Assembly (NCBI GenBank): GCA_016706225.1
Contig: JADJKB010000002.1
Span: 333,589 to 397,588 of the forward strand
DNA from: Myxococcales bacterium
GTDB taxonomy: Bacteria > Myxococcota_A > Polyangia > Polyangiales > Polyangiaceae
Length of the DNA stretch: 64,000 nt
Direction: 5' to 3'
Shown: positions 36,356 to 45,643 of the stretch, piece by piece
Numbering within the stretch: position 1 is the stretch's first letter
Layout: every line of letters begins with the position of its first letter
The notes under the pieces: generated by a model
The model's input: the letters and a program-made list of their open reading frames with translations, nothing else
The model's database searches: none
Told to the model about the DNA's origin: nothing
Position numbers and translations under genes: made by a program

Positions 36356-37891
36356 TCACTGCAACACGGTCAGATTCACCGCGCCAAAACCGCCCTTCTT
36401 CAGCGTGATGCGCTGTGACTTACCGACGCCGCGGGCGCCCAACCAGACGTTGTGAGTGCCGGGCGCGAGCCAGACTCGCCCGAAGGCAATGCGCGCCGGC
36501 AGCGTCGACCAGCTGCGCGTGTCGGGTGTGTCGGCCGCGACCAACGTTGCCTGCGTACCAAGGCTGAGCAGCATGCCGAGGGCGCCGCCGCCCGAGCTTC
36601 TGCGTACGACCTCGCCGGCAGCGATGCGGGTGATGAGTCGTGTGATCGCGCTGCCGACGATGGCGCCCTTTGCGCTCTCCCACGCGCGCACGGCTTCGCG
36701 ATCGACCGCGGCCATGCCTTCGAGCTTCTGCCAGCGGCCGTCGACCGCGAACTCCGGAATGTCGTACTGACCGCGCGGTTTGCCGAGCTCCGGATAGTTG
36801 ACCCAGGTGACCAAGCCTTGTGCTGCGAGCGCGCTCGCGCGATTGCGATCGTGCGGCGCGAGATCCCCGGAGACCCAGGTGAGCGCGAGACCGATGGGCA
36901 CCCGCTTGGCGACCTTCGCGGGCACACGACCGAAGCTCAGGATCACGAGCAGCTCGGCGAGCTCTTCTTTCGCCGGACCCTTGGCGGGGGCCTGCGGTGT
37001 CGTTTTGTCGTCGGCGGGTTGGCTCCCCCCCGGGTTGGCGTCCGAGTCGGCCTTGACTGCGTCTCGCGCTTCGCTCGCGCCGCCGTCGTTCGCTTCTTCT
37101 CCGCCCTTCGGCTCGGGATTGCCCTCGGGGGTCTTGGTCGGTGGCGGTGTCTTCGGCGTGAGCTTGGGATCGGCGTCACCCAGAATGGCTCGAATGCGAG
37201 GCGAGCGGTACGCGGCGGACTCTGCCAGCCGACGAATCGGCTCCACGAGCGAGCGGTAACTGCCGTAGGCGAGCGCCTCGTCGTAATAACGCAAGGCCTC
37301 CTGGCTGCGCCCGCTCTTCTCGAACATGAACCCCGCCAGGTAGCTGCCCGGACCCAGCAAGCTCGCGCTCGGGTCCTTCCGCTCCGCGAGATACTTCTGC
37401 ATCACGGCCAGGCGCCGCGCTTCCACGCGACCGCCGCTCAGATCCCCGCGCACCAGGTAGTTCACCATGTTCATGGTGTTGATCATCAGCTTCTCGTACG
37501 CCGGTGCACGATACGGGCCGGACTCGTCCGAGAACAGGTAACGCCCGAGATCGGAGCCGACCCCCCGCGACAGATCGAGGAGCTCGATCTGCTTGTCGGC
37601 GGTCTGCAGATCGCGACTCGACAGATCGTAGCGGTCGAGCTGCTGGAGAATGATGGCGCGGTCGAGCAGGAACAGGATCTTGTCGCCGCTCGTGTCCTTC
37701 GGCACCTGCTCCGCCCGGTCCACTCCCAGGGCTTCGTTGTAGAGCGCGAGCGCGCGCTTCGGCTGACCCGCATCCAGAGCGCTGCGCGCCTCTTTGGTGT
37801 GGTCCGAGTGACTCGCACAACCCGCGACCGCGACCGCGAGAGCGAGGAGCCACGCCGCGCTGAGCGGCGCGCTCTTTGGGCGCGCGATCAT
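36356..37891 (-). CDS. COG3014-type TPR lipoprotein
   Basis: 511 residues; signal peptide with lipobox VAGC near residue 25. TPR-like helices (ARSALDAGQPKRALALYNEAL; QEALRYYDEALAYG), a Pro/Lys/Glu-rich central linker (about 240-310), and a C-terminal beta region (SWSTLPARIAFGRVWLAPG, RITLKKGGFGAVNL). Fits the COG3014 lipoprotein family, often next to LpoB. Here lpoB lies 10 nt upstream on the same strand, so an envelope/peptidoglycan-related operon is likely. Confidence 0.82.
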   Translation of the reverse strand: MIARPKSAPLSAAWLLALAVAVAGCASHSDHTKEARSALDAGQPKRALALYNEALGVDRAEQVPKDTSGDKILFLLDRAIILQQLDRYDLSSRDLQTADKQIELLDLSRGVGSDLGRYLFSDESGPYRAPAYEKLMINTMNMVNYLVRGDLSGGRVEARRLAVMQKYLAERKDPSASLLGPGSYLAGFMFEKSGRSQEALRYYDEALAYGSYRSLVEPIRRLAESAAYRSPRIRAILGDADPKLTPKTPPPTKTPEGNPEPKGGEEANDGGASEARDAVKADSDANPGGSQPADDKTTPQAPAKGPAKEELAELLVILSFGRVPAKVAKRVPIGLALTWVSGDLAPHDRNRASALAAQGLVTWVNYPELGKPRGQYDIPEFAVDGRWQKLEGMAAVDREAVRAWESAKGAIVGSAITRLITRIAAGEVVRRSSGGGALGMLLSLGTQATLVAADTPDTRSWSTLPARIAFGRVWLAPGTHNVWLGARGVGKSQRITLKKGGFGAVNLTVLQ

Positions 37892-37901
37892 GGGCGGCTC
37901 G

Positions 37902-38507
37902 TCACTTCACGATGGCCTTCGTCAGGCTGCTCTTGTGCTGAAACTGGATCGCGCCGGTCTCCGCGTCGATCACCTGAAGGAACAGGAAGTACTGCACCCG
38001 CCGCTCTTCGTCCTGGCGTTCGTCGGCGCTGAAGACCTTCCCCGTAATGAAATACTTGGCGCCGATCTGTTTGCCCCAGCGCGCGACGGCCTGCGGGTCG
38101 AAGGCGTCGGAGTACTGGCGTCGCACCTCCTCGATGAGCTGCGGCTGGCGCTCCAGGCTCACGACCTGCACGTGGCCGGCGTTCACCAGGGTCGTCTCGA
38201 TGTCGCTGAGCAGGGACTCGAGGGCGGCGTCCACGTGTTCGCTCGTCTCGTTTCTGAGCGGCATGACCGCGAGCGTCGGCCGATTCTCCTTTTGCCAGCG
38301 TTGAATCACCGCGGAGGCCTGCAGGGCCTTCATGTTCTCTTGCAGCATCTTCTGCAGGTCTCGTTTGTCGAGCCCCGTGCTCATGGCTTCGTCGTCGAGC
38401 CCCGCGACCTGCTCACCGCGCACCGCTTGTGGGCTGCCGCACCCGGCGAGGGCAACGAGCGGGAGGAACGCGAGGCACAGGGTCTTCGTTTGGCGAACGA
38501 GCGTCAT
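37902..38507 (-). CDS. lpoB: LpoB-like penicillin-binding protein activator lipoprotein
   Basis: 201 residues from the ATG at 38507 (signal peptide, lipobox ALAGC). LpoB/PSBP (COG3417) pattern: DKRDLQKMLQENMKAL, RPTLAVMPLRNETSEHVD, LLSDIETTLVNAG, QIGAKYFITGKVFSADE and a final YFLFLQVIDAETG. In E. coli, outer-membrane LpoB crosses the peptidoglycan to activate PBP1b. The partner PBP is not in this window. First gene of a pair with the COG3014 lipoprotein. Confidence 0.86.
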   Translation of the reverse strand: MTLVRQTKTLCLAFLPLVALAGCGSPQAVRGEQVAGLDDEAMSTGLDKRDLQKMLQENMKALQASAVIQRWQKENRPTLAVMPLRNETSEHVDAALESLLSDIETTLVNAGHVQVVSLERQPQLIEEVRRQYSDAFDPQAVARWGKQIGAKYFITGKVFSADERQDEERRVQYFLFLQVIDAETGAIQFQHKSSLTKAIVK

Positions 38508-38619
38508 GCCCGAAGCTTGATACCGCTTGGGCGCCGGGAAAAGTGCCGATCCAGCACAGGCCGAGAGAACTCTCCGCGGCCCGTTGATCCGGCTCTCGGG
38601 TCTGCTACACCGCTCGCAC

Positions 38620-39391
38620 ATGAAGATCGCGTTTGCCGTCGGCATTTCGTGTGTCGGGCTGCTGAGTGCCCCCCCGGTGTTCGGTCAAGCTACCGACCCG
38701 CCGGCGGAGGCGGAAGCACCGGCAAAGACTGCGGCGCCCGAGGCCCGCGCCCGCTGAGCCCGCGGCCAAGGCCGCGGCTCCCGCGACCGAAGCTCCGCCG
38801 CCCAAGATCGATCTGCACGTTGCGCCGACGCCGCCGATCGTGGAGCGCAGCTATCACGTTCACGATGGTTTTTATCTGCGGCTGAACCTCGGCGTGACCG
38901 CCCTGGGCAACAAGTACGATCTCGCTGGTGTGTCCGCCGACTCACACGGCGGGACTCTCGCGTTCGACGTGCTGGTGGGTGGCACACCCGCGAAGGGCCT
39001 GGCCATCGGTGGCGCGCTGCTCGGTGAGGCCGGCGTATCACACAGCGTCGAGCGTGACGGTCGTTCGGTTGGTGACGCAAACGTGCGCCTCGGTTTGCTC
39101 GGACCCTTCGTCGACGGCTTCTTCGATCCCAAGGGCGGCTTTCACATGGGCGGCGCGGTTGGACTCGCGGCGCTCACGCTCGAAGGTCTGGGCTCCAGCG
39201 GCGCGAGTGACACCCTGACGGGGTTCGGAGGTGCGGCCTGGGCCGGTTACGACGCGTGGGTCGCGGACGAATGGGCCATTGGCGGGCTCGTGCGCTTCGG
39301 CGGGGCGATCACCAAGAAGAGCGACGACGCCGGGGACTTGACGGCCTCATCGATGTCGTTCGGCTTGATGCTGTCCGTGTTGCACCACTGA
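38620..39391 (+). CDS. Outer-membrane beta-barrel-like protein, frameshifted in its N-terminal linker
   Basis: ATG 38620 opens a clear signal peptide (MKIAFAVGISCVGLL to VFGQA), but that frame stops at 38757 in the Pro/Ala/Glu linker. The following frame (from about 38750) continues the same Pro/Ala/Glu composition into a beta-rich domain (GFYLRLNLGVTALG to SFGLMLSVLHH). One extra C in GGCCCGCG near 38743 explains the break; without it the product has 256 residues. Alternating hydrophobic strands ending in an aromatic-like residue suggest an eight-strand-type outer-membrane barrel. Confidence 0.7.
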
Positions 39392-39398
39392 GGCGGAG

Positions 39399-39466
39399 CC
39401 GGGGAAGAAGAGAGATCACAGGAAGTCGGCACAAGGGCGGGAAGGTTTGAGGGTGCGAGAGGGGCG
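39399..39466 (+). repeat. Direct repeat copy 1 (68 bp, noncoding)
   Basis: 68 bp beginning CCGGGGAAGAAGAGAGATCA and ending GAGAGGGGCG, repeated at 39554-39621 with one mismatch. A shorter version (GAGATCACAAGAAGTCGGAA) lies between them near 39530. The whole 39392-39766 interval is purine-rich on the plus strand with no gene; the gshA promoter must be near its right end. Confidence 0.9.
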
Positions 39467-39553
39467 TTGATTGCCCAAAGTCCTGTGGCGCGGGGGGTTG
39501 GGCATGCAGAGGCGGAACGGGGAGGAGGAGAGATCACAAGAAGTCGGAACAGG

Positions 39554-39621
39554 CCGGGGAAGAAGAGAGATCACAGGAAGTCGGCGCAAGGGCGGGAAGG
39601 TTTGAGGGTGCGAGAGGGGCG
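39554..39621 (+). repeat. Direct repeat copy 2 (68 bp, noncoding)
   Basis: Second copy of the 39399-39466 repeat (one A/G difference), followed at once by another partial copy (GGAAGTCGGAGCAAGGGCGG). Confidence 0.9.
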
Positions 39622-39766
39622 GGAAGTCGGAGCAAGGGCGGTAGGTTTGAGGGGTGCTGGGCTGAGGGGTTGGGGGACGCTTCGACGAGAGGTCGCGACG
39701 CTGGGGCATCTCGCTTCAGCGCGGGGCGTGTGATACTCGCTCGGGCCGGACCCCGTTCCAGACTTC

Positions 39767-41134
39767 ATGGGCCAGACCGACCAAGACCCCGCGGCCGACC
39801 GACCCCTTCGCGAGCTGGACGAGCTCGAGGAGGTATTTCGCTCTGTCGAGAAGCCAAAGGAAAAGTGGCGGATCGGCGCCGAGGCGGAGAAGTTCGGTGT
39901 CCGTCGCTCGGATGGACGGCCGCTCCAATACGAGGGTGAGCACGGTGTGCTCCGGGTGCTCGAGACCCTGTCCGGCACACACGGCTGGAGTCCCGAGGCC
40001 GAGAGCGGAGGCGGCCCGATCATCTCGCTGAAACGCGAGATGTCCTCGATCACCCTCGAGCCCGGTGCGCAGCTCGAGTTGTCCGGGGCGCCGTGTGAGG
40101 ACATCCACGAGATCTGCGTCGAGCTTCGCACTCACCTGACCGAGCTGGCCGAGATCTCGGCCGAGATGGATCTGGTCTGGCTGGGGGTCGGATTTCACCC
40201 GCTCGCGCAGCAGGCCGAGCTGCCCTGGGTGCCGAAACAACGCTACGCGATCATGAAGGCCTACCTGCCCACCCGCGGCAGTGCGGCGCACGACATGATG
40301 CGCCGCACCGCGACCGTGCAGGCCAACCTCGATTTTTCCAACGAGGCGGACGCCATGGCAAAGCTCAGGGTGGGGCTCGTGCTCGCACCGCTGATCAACG
40401 CCATGACCGCGAACTCACCCTTCAAAGAGGGCAAGCTCGCGGGCAAGAAGAGCGTGCGCGGTGAGGTCTGGCTGAGCATGGATCCGAGCCGTTCGGGGCT
40501 GATCCCGGCGCTCTGGAAGAAGCCCGAGCTGCGTTATCGAGACTACGTCGAGTGGGCGCTCGACGCGGGCATGTTCTTGATCAAGCGCGATGGCAAGACC
40601 GTCGCGAACACGGGGCAGACCTTCCGTGACTTCATGCAGAACGGCTTCGAAGGGCATCACGCTACGTTCGCGGACTGGAAGCTCCACGTGAACACCCTCT
40701 TCCCCGAGGCGCGCATCAAGAGCACCTTCGAGGTGCGGCCGTGTGACTCGCTGCCCACCGATCTCGCCTGTTCGGTCGCGGCGCTCTACACGGGGCTCAT
40801 GTACGACGAGCGGGCGCTCGAGCGGGCGCTCGAGTTCGCGTCGAGCTTCGACTTCGATGCGGTGGACGCCGCGCGCCCCGAGCTCGTGCGAATCGGCCTG
40901 GGCGCCAAGATCGGCTCGCGCTCGGCCCGGGACCTCGCGGTCGAGCTGCTCGACATCGCGTCGTCGGGTCTCGAGCGGCGGGCGCGCAAGAACGACTCCG
41001 GTCAGGACGAGCGCATCCACCTGACGAAGCTCGCCGCCCTGAACGAAGCCGGGCGCTCTCCGGCCGATCTCCTGACCGACGGGCTCAGTGGGCAGCCTTC
41101 GACGGCAGAAATCTTGGACCGCACGCAGGTCTGA
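39767..41134 (+). CDS. gshA: Glutamate-cysteine ligase (GCS2/plant-type)
   Basis: 455 residues. Matches the plant/alpha-proteobacterial GshA type: EKWRIGAEAEKFG at the N-terminus (catalytic Glu region), ITLEPGAQLELSG, WLGVGFHPLAQ, MMRRTATVQANLDFSNEADAM and STFEVRPCDSLP. Forms gamma-glutamylcysteine from Glu, Cys and ATP, the first step of glutathione (or ergothioneine-type thiol) synthesis. No gshB nearby. Cytoplasmic; single gene ahead of the kynureninase-like gene (61 nt gap). Confidence 0.93.
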   Translation: MGQTDQDPAADRPLRELDELEEVFRSVEKPKEKWRIGAEAEKFGVRRSDGRPLQYEGEHGVLRVLETLSGTHGWSPEAESGGGPIISLKREMSSITLEPGAQLELSGAPCEDIHEICVELRTHLTELAEISAEMDLVWLGVGFHPLAQQAELPWVPKQRYAIMKAYLPTRGSAAHDMMRRTATVQANLDFSNEADAMAKLRVGLVLAPLINAMTANSPFKEGKLAGKKSVRGEVWLSMDPSRSGLIPALWKKPELRYRDYVEWALDAGMFLIKRDGKTVANTGQTFRDFMQNGFEGHHATFADWKLHVNTLFPEARIKSTFEVRPCDSLPTDLACSVAALYTGLMYDERALERALEFASSFDFDAVDAARPELVRIGLGAKIGSRSARDLAVELLDIASSGLERRARKNDSGQDERIHLTKLAALNEAGRSPADLLTDGLSGQPSTAEILDRTQV

Positions 41135-41195
41135 GCCCGTCCTGGGCCGGACCCTGTTCCGAGGCTTGCAGCCGCTCTAAGCTGGGCGCGCCGCC

Positions 41196-42347
41196 ATGAC
41201 TGACGAGACGCGCCTGCTCTCCCTTCGCAGCGAGTTCCCGACGCTCGCGAAAAAAACTCACCTCATCAGCCACTCGCTCGGCGCGATGCCGAAGCGCGCG
41301 CGGGAGCACGTGACCGCGTTCCTGGACCAGTGGCAGGACGACTCCATCGAGGCCTGGAGCCGGCATTGGTTGCCTCAGGTCGAGGCCGTCGGTGACTTGA
41401 TCGCGAAGGTCCTGGGTGTGCCCGCCGGCACGGTGGTCATCAACCAGAACGTCTCGACCGTACAGGCGATGGTGGCGTCGTGTTTCGACTTCGTGGCTCC
41501 GCGCAACAAGGTCGTCTACACCGACATGAATTTTTCCACCGTCGACTACGTGTGGCAGGAGCAACGCCGGCGTGGCGCCGACGTCGTCGTGGTCAAGAGC
41601 GACGGCGTGCACGCGCCCATGGAAGAGCTGCTGGCGAACATCGACGAACGGACGCTGCTCGTCCCGGTGAGCCACGTGCTCTTTCGTTCGAGCGGGGTGA
41701 AGGACGTGCGCGCCATCGTGAAGAAGGCGCACTCGGTCGGAGCGCTGGTGCTGCTCGACACCTACCAGAGCGCCGGAACAATCCCGCTCGCGCTCGAGGA
41801 GTGGGGTGTGGACATGGCCTGCGGCGGCAGCGTGAAGTGGGCGTGTGGTGGACCTGGATGCGCGTATCTGTACGTGAGCCCGAAGCTGCAGGGCACGCTG
41901 CGACCGGCGAGCACCGGCTGGTTCGGTCATGCGCGGCCGTTCGCCTTCGAGCCGGGGCCGATCAACTACGCGGACACACGCTGGCGCATGATCGGCGGCA
42001 CACCGGCAATTCCGGCGCTCTACAGCGCACGGGCGGGCTGGGAGCTCATCGCCGAGATCGGGGTCGATGCCATTCGAGCCAAGTCCCTGCGGCAGACCGC
42101 GCTATTGCGCAGCCTGGTGCGCGAGCGGGGTTTCAAGGTGAACACCCCGGAGGAGGACAGCGAGCGCGGCGGAACGATCTGTTTCGACTTCGACGGCGCC
42201 GAGGTCGTGAGTCGTGCGCTGCTCCAGCGGGACATGCTGCACGACTACCGGCCGCGCTGCGGCATCCGTGCTAGCCCGCACTTCTACACGACCGACGACG
42301 AGCTCTTGGGTTTTGTTGCGGCCATCGACGAGCTCCGGAAATCTTGA
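41196..42347 (+). CDS. Kynureninase-like PLP-dependent aminotransferase class V enzyme
   Basis: 383 residues. Fold-type I PLP enzyme: NQNVSTVQA phosphate-binding region, Asp188 in LLDTYQSAG, and the Schiff-base Lys214 in GGSVKWACGGPGCAYLY. This Lys context and the LISHSLGAMP start are typical of kynureninases and related hydrolases. The Ser-x-x-Trp neighbourhood of true kynureninase is not fully evident, so a cysteine-desulfurase-like relative is possible. Confidence 0.82.
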   Translation: MTDETRLLSLRSEFPTLAKKTHLISHSLGAMPKRAREHVTAFLDQWQDDSIEAWSRHWLPQVEAVGDLIAKVLGVPAGTVVINQNVSTVQAMVASCFDFVAPRNKVVYTDMNFSTVDYVWQEQRRRGADVVVVKSDGVHAPMEELLANIDERTLLVPVSHVLFRSSGVKDVRAIVKKAHSVGALVLLDTYQSAGTIPLALEEWGVDMACGGSVKWACGGPGCAYLYVSPKLQGTLRPASTGWFGHARPFAFEPGPINYADTRWRMIGGTPAIPALYSARAGWELIAEIGVDAIRAKSLRQTALLRSLVRERGFKVNTPEEDSERGGTICFDFDGAEVVSRALLQRDMLHDYRPRCGIRASPHFYTTDDELLGFVAAIDELRKS

Positions 42348-42361
42348 AGGAACATAGAGTC

Positions 42362-43138
42362 ATGCACATCCCGCGTTTTGGTACGTTCTGTTTCTTCGTG
42401 TGTGCGCTCGGAGCCTGCGGCGGCGCGGGCTCGGGCGGTGGCGTCGGCGGCTCTGCCGGTGTCGGCGGCGGGGTTGGCGGGGCCGGCGCGGGTGGCGCCG
42501 GCGCGGGTGGCGGCGGTGGCGTCGTCAGCGGTGGCGGTAACGGGAACGCCGGCGGCGTCGTCGGCGGCGGCGGCAGCTTCGGTGGCGGTGGCAGCTTCGG
42601 TGGAGGCGGCAGCGGCGGCGGAGGCGGCAGCGGAGGCGGCGCGGCCTGCCAGCACGTGACCGGGAGCTACGGCTACTACCTGTTGACGTTCTCCACACCA
42701 CTCGCCACGGGTCAGCCGATCTTGTTCCGCGCGGACGTGTTCGTCGAAGGCGCGGCCCCCAACCTGGCCTTGACCCTGACGCCCCTCGACGCGGCCGATC
42801 GCACGACCCCGGTTGGCTCGCCGATCTCGCTACCGTCAGCGCCCATCGCGCAAGACGGAACGTTCAGCCTGACCGCACAGAATCTGAACATTCCAGGGCC
42901 CGCGAACCCGATCTCCGGGCTGGCGATTGTCGGCAACGTGTCCATGCACGGGGTGATCTGCGGGAAGGGGCCGTTCTACTGCGGGGACGGCGGTGGGCAG
43001 CTGACCCAACCGCTCAGCGCGAGCCTCGCCGGTTCGACCTGGACCCTGGAGCAATACCCCTCGGCCAGCACACCGCCGAGCCCACCCTTGATCAACTGCC
43101 AGAAGACTCCGGCGGATCCGCCTGCAGTGCCGCCCTGA
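42362..43138 (+). CDS. Gly-rich lipoprotein, function unknown
   Basis: 258 residues from the ATG at 42362; signal peptide with lipobox GAC near residue 18. About 80 residues of Gly/Ala/Ser/Val repeats follow, then a beta-rich domain (SYGYYLLTF, GQPILFRADVFVEGAAPNLALTLTPLD). Contains a CGKGPFYCGDGGG motif and a final Cys. Convergent with the OPT gene (5 nt gap). Surface lipoprotein of the myxobacterial Gly-linker type. Confidence 0.75.
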   Translation: MHIPRFGTFCFFVCALGACGGAGSGGGVGGSAGVGGGVGGAGAGGAGAGGGGGVVSGGGNGNAGGVVGGGGSFGGGGSFGGGGSGGGGGSGGGAACQHVTGSYGYYLLTFSTPLATGQPILFRADVFVEGAAPNLALTLTPLDAADRTTPVGSPISLPSAPIAQDGTFSLTAQNLNIPGPANPISGLAIVGNVSMHGVICGKGPFYCGDGGGQLTQPLSASLAGSTWTLEQYPSASTPPSPPLINCQKTPADPPAVPP

Positions 43139-43143
43139 GCCGT

Positions 43144-44967
43144 TCAGCCGCCTAGCATCTTGTGAAGCGCGATGCCCACGCCCGTGAGGCTCTCGCCGGC
43201 GATGAACCCACTCGCCAGCACGATCAGAAACCGCTCGGCCCAGGTCGGCGCGCGCTTCTGCACGATCAACGCGAGCACGGCGCCGAGCAACATCGAGAAA
43301 CCCTGGTAGGCGGGGATCACAAAACCGAGCCCCATGCTCGACGGGCTCGGCACCCATTTCCGCGCGGCGACCGGCAGCTTCTTCTCGAGCACCGCGAGCA
43401 GAATGCCCACGCCGCCGCCGATCCAGATCGCCGCGAGCGCGCCCGGCGGCATCGCCGACAACCCCTTCGCAAACAGCTCCGCGACGGCCTTCCACGATGC
43501 CACTGCCGGGGCCGGCCACTGATCGGTGAGCAACATGGTCTTTGCGTCGCGCACCAGGACCAGATACGCGGCCGAGCCAATCAGCGCGCCGCTGAGTGCA
43601 CCGAAAGCCTGGGCGATGGCCTGACGCCGCGGCGATGCACCCAGGATGAGCCCCGCCTTCAGGTCGTGCAGCAGATCGCCAGCTTGTGAGGCGGCGCCGC
43701 CGGTCACGTTCGCGCTCATCAGGTTCGCTGCCACGTTTCCGGGCTGAATGATGCCAAAGACGAGCTGCGTGACCTTGCCCATGGCGCCGACCGGCGTGAC
43801 GTTGGTCTCACCGGTCACGCGTCCCGTGACGATGGCCAGAACGAAGGTCAGGAGCACGCCCAAGATGGCGGTCCACCAGGCGATGGAGAACAGCGACACC
43901 TGCGTGATCGTGGCGAAGATAGCCACCACCACCAGCGCCCCCAGGAACCACTTCATGGGCACCACGTCGCGCAGTCGCGAGTCCGCCGGCAGCTCGTCGT
44001 CATCGCTGGCCTTGCCTTTCGAGCCCGGCATGAACGCGCGCAGCATGGAGCGCCACGAGAACGCCAGCGACGCGAGGGATGACGTCACCATCATCGATAC
44101 ACCCGGCCACAAGAGCCAGCTGAGCAGCGGCGTGTACCAGCTCTTGTCGGCGAGCTTGGGCGACGGCAGCACCCAGCCCTGACTGAGCGCGTACGGTCCG
44201 AGGATGCCGTACGCGATCAGCGAGCCGAGAAACAGCGACGTCGACGCCCGGATCCCCACCAGCACACCCACGGCGGCCATGAGCGGCGAAGGATCGAGGG
44301 CGAACCCCAGGTTGGTCAGCGACACCTTCGTGATGCCCTTGGCCGCAACCGGCGCCGGTGCGGCCCAGCCGAGCGCGGGCGCCCATTTCTGGATCTTTGC
44401 GAGCTCGATCGTCAGCGCGGCCGAAGCGGCCAGCACGGCGCCCAGGCCGAGCATCTTCACGCGAGCCATGGCCTCTTTGCCCACGGCGTACATTTGTTTG
44501 AGTGTCTCCGCCGCAGCGAGACCGCCCGGGAAGGGCAGCTTGTCCACGACGATCAGCTGCCGCCGCAGGCCAATGCCCGCCACGATGCCAACCAGCATCA
44601 CACTCAGCGTCCAGCCCGCCAGGATCTGCCAGGTGTACTGGTAGCCGGTCATGATGGTCAGCGCCGGAATCGGCGCGACCAGACCGGCGGACGAGACCGC
44701 CGCCGCGGAGGACGCCGTGGTCTGGTTCAGGTTGCACTCGAGGATCGAGAACTCGCGGGTGCCCGTCACCTGAAGCGCCTTCCACAGCGCAAAGCCGAGC
44801 AGCGACGCGGTCACGCTCATGTTCATGCCCCAGCCGATCTTCAGCCCCGCGTAGATGTTGCAGGTCGAGAGCACGCCGCCGATCAACATCCCGGTCAGCA
44901 CGGATCGCAGCGTCAGCTCGGGCATGCTCGCGGGCACGACCGGCGCAGGGGGCGAGGGCTCACTCAT
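43144..44967 (-). CDS. OPT-family oligopeptide/metal-chelate transporter
   Basis: 607 residues with about 14-16 hydrophobic segments. OPT signatures: N-terminal LRSVLTGMLIGGVLSTCNIYAGLKIGW and NLNQTTASSAAAVSSAGLVAPIPAL, then GRVTGETNVTPVGAMGK and LMSANVTGGAASQAGDLLHDLKAG. Inner-membrane secondary transporter for oligopeptides or metal chelates; bacterial substrates are mostly undefined. Standing alone, it gives no pathway hint. Confidence 0.94.
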   Translation of the reverse strand: MSEPSPPAPVVPASMPELTLRSVLTGMLIGGVLSTCNIYAGLKIGWGMNMSVTASLLGFALWKALQVTGTREFSILECNLNQTTASSAAAVSSAGLVAPIPALTIMTGYQYTWQILAGWTLSVMLVGIVAGIGLRRQLIVVDKLPFPGGLAAAETLKQMYAVGKEAMARVKMLGLGAVLAASAALTIELAKIQKWAPALGWAAPAPVAAKGITKVSLTNLGFALDPSPLMAAVGVLVGIRASTSLFLGSLIAYGILGPYALSQGWVLPSPKLADKSWYTPLLSWLLWPGVSMMVTSSLASLAFSWRSMLRAFMPGSKGKASDDDELPADSRLRDVVPMKWFLGALVVVAIFATITQVSLFSIAWWTAILGVLLTFVLAIVTGRVTGETNVTPVGAMGKVTQLVFGIIQPGNVAANLMSANVTGGAASQAGDLLHDLKAGLILGASPRRQAIAQAFGALSGALIGSAAYLVLVRDAKTMLLTDQWPAPAVASWKAVAELFAKGLSAMPPGALAAIWIGGGVGILLAVLEKKLPVAARKWVPSPSSMGLGFVIPAYQGFSMLLGAVLALIVQKRAPTWAERFLIVLASGFIAGESLTGVGIALHKMLGG

Positions 44968-45005
44968 ACAGCGGAGCTAACCCCGATCCGGTGGCGAGTC
45001 ACCTG

Positions 45006-45461
45006 TCAGCGGCCGCGGCTGCAACGATCGACGTCGAGCTCGGTCCTTGCTTTCGCGATGCAGACGGCCTCACGCTGCGACGTATCGCGAGACAGGCACT
45101 CGTCGGCCGCTTCGGTGATGCGCTCGCGATGAGCTGCGCTCTTCAGCACCTCCGCGCGTCGTTTCTCGAGCTCGGCGCGCTCGGCCGCATCCTCAGCTTG
45201 TTTGACCGCAAGCTCGAGCGCCAGCTCTTCGATGCGGCGCCCTGCAGCCGCGCACTCGGTCTTGGTCGCCAGGCTCTCGGCGGGTTGCTGAGCTTTCTGC
45301 GACCGCGGCTCCGTCTTGCCGCGCGCCCCCACGGTGCCATCGACGCCGCCGTGCTCCGTCAGATCGCCCAAGATCTTCTGGGGATCTTCCGCTTCTTTGG
45401 CGTGACAGCCCGCCACGGGTAGCGCGAGCGCCAGACACAGCCAGGTCTTGATGGGGGTCAT
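45006..45461 (-). CDS. Small lipoprotein with charged coiled-coil region
   Basis: 151 residues from the ATG at 45461, which opens a signal peptide with lipobox VAGC. The mature part has a helical charged stretch (RRIEELALELAVKQAEDAAERAELEKRR) and three Cys. Unrecognised. Divergent from the acyl-CoA dehydrogenase gene, 182 bp apart; upstream open frame adds only Arg/Pro-rich sequence. Confidence 0.65.
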   Translation of the reverse strand: MTPIKTWLCLALALPVAGCHAKEAEDPQKILGDLTEHGGVDGTVGARGKTEPRSQKAQQPAESLATKTECAAAGRRIEELALELAVKQAEDAAERAELEKRRAEVLKSAAHRERITEAADECLSRDTSQREAVCIAKARTELDVDRCSRGR

Positions 45462-45643
45462 CGGCCCCGCCAAGTTACGGGTCCGAGGGCCTGCTGTCCA
45501 AGCCCGAACCCGGGAAAGCCGCCAAAAATGCGCCTTCTCCGGTCGTTGCGGCGGGAGAAATTTCGTGTACGAATCAATTCGCCGCGGCCGCGGCGGCCCC
45601 GCACGAGAACCGCGCGGGGGCCGAACCCGGAAGAGCAAACGCC

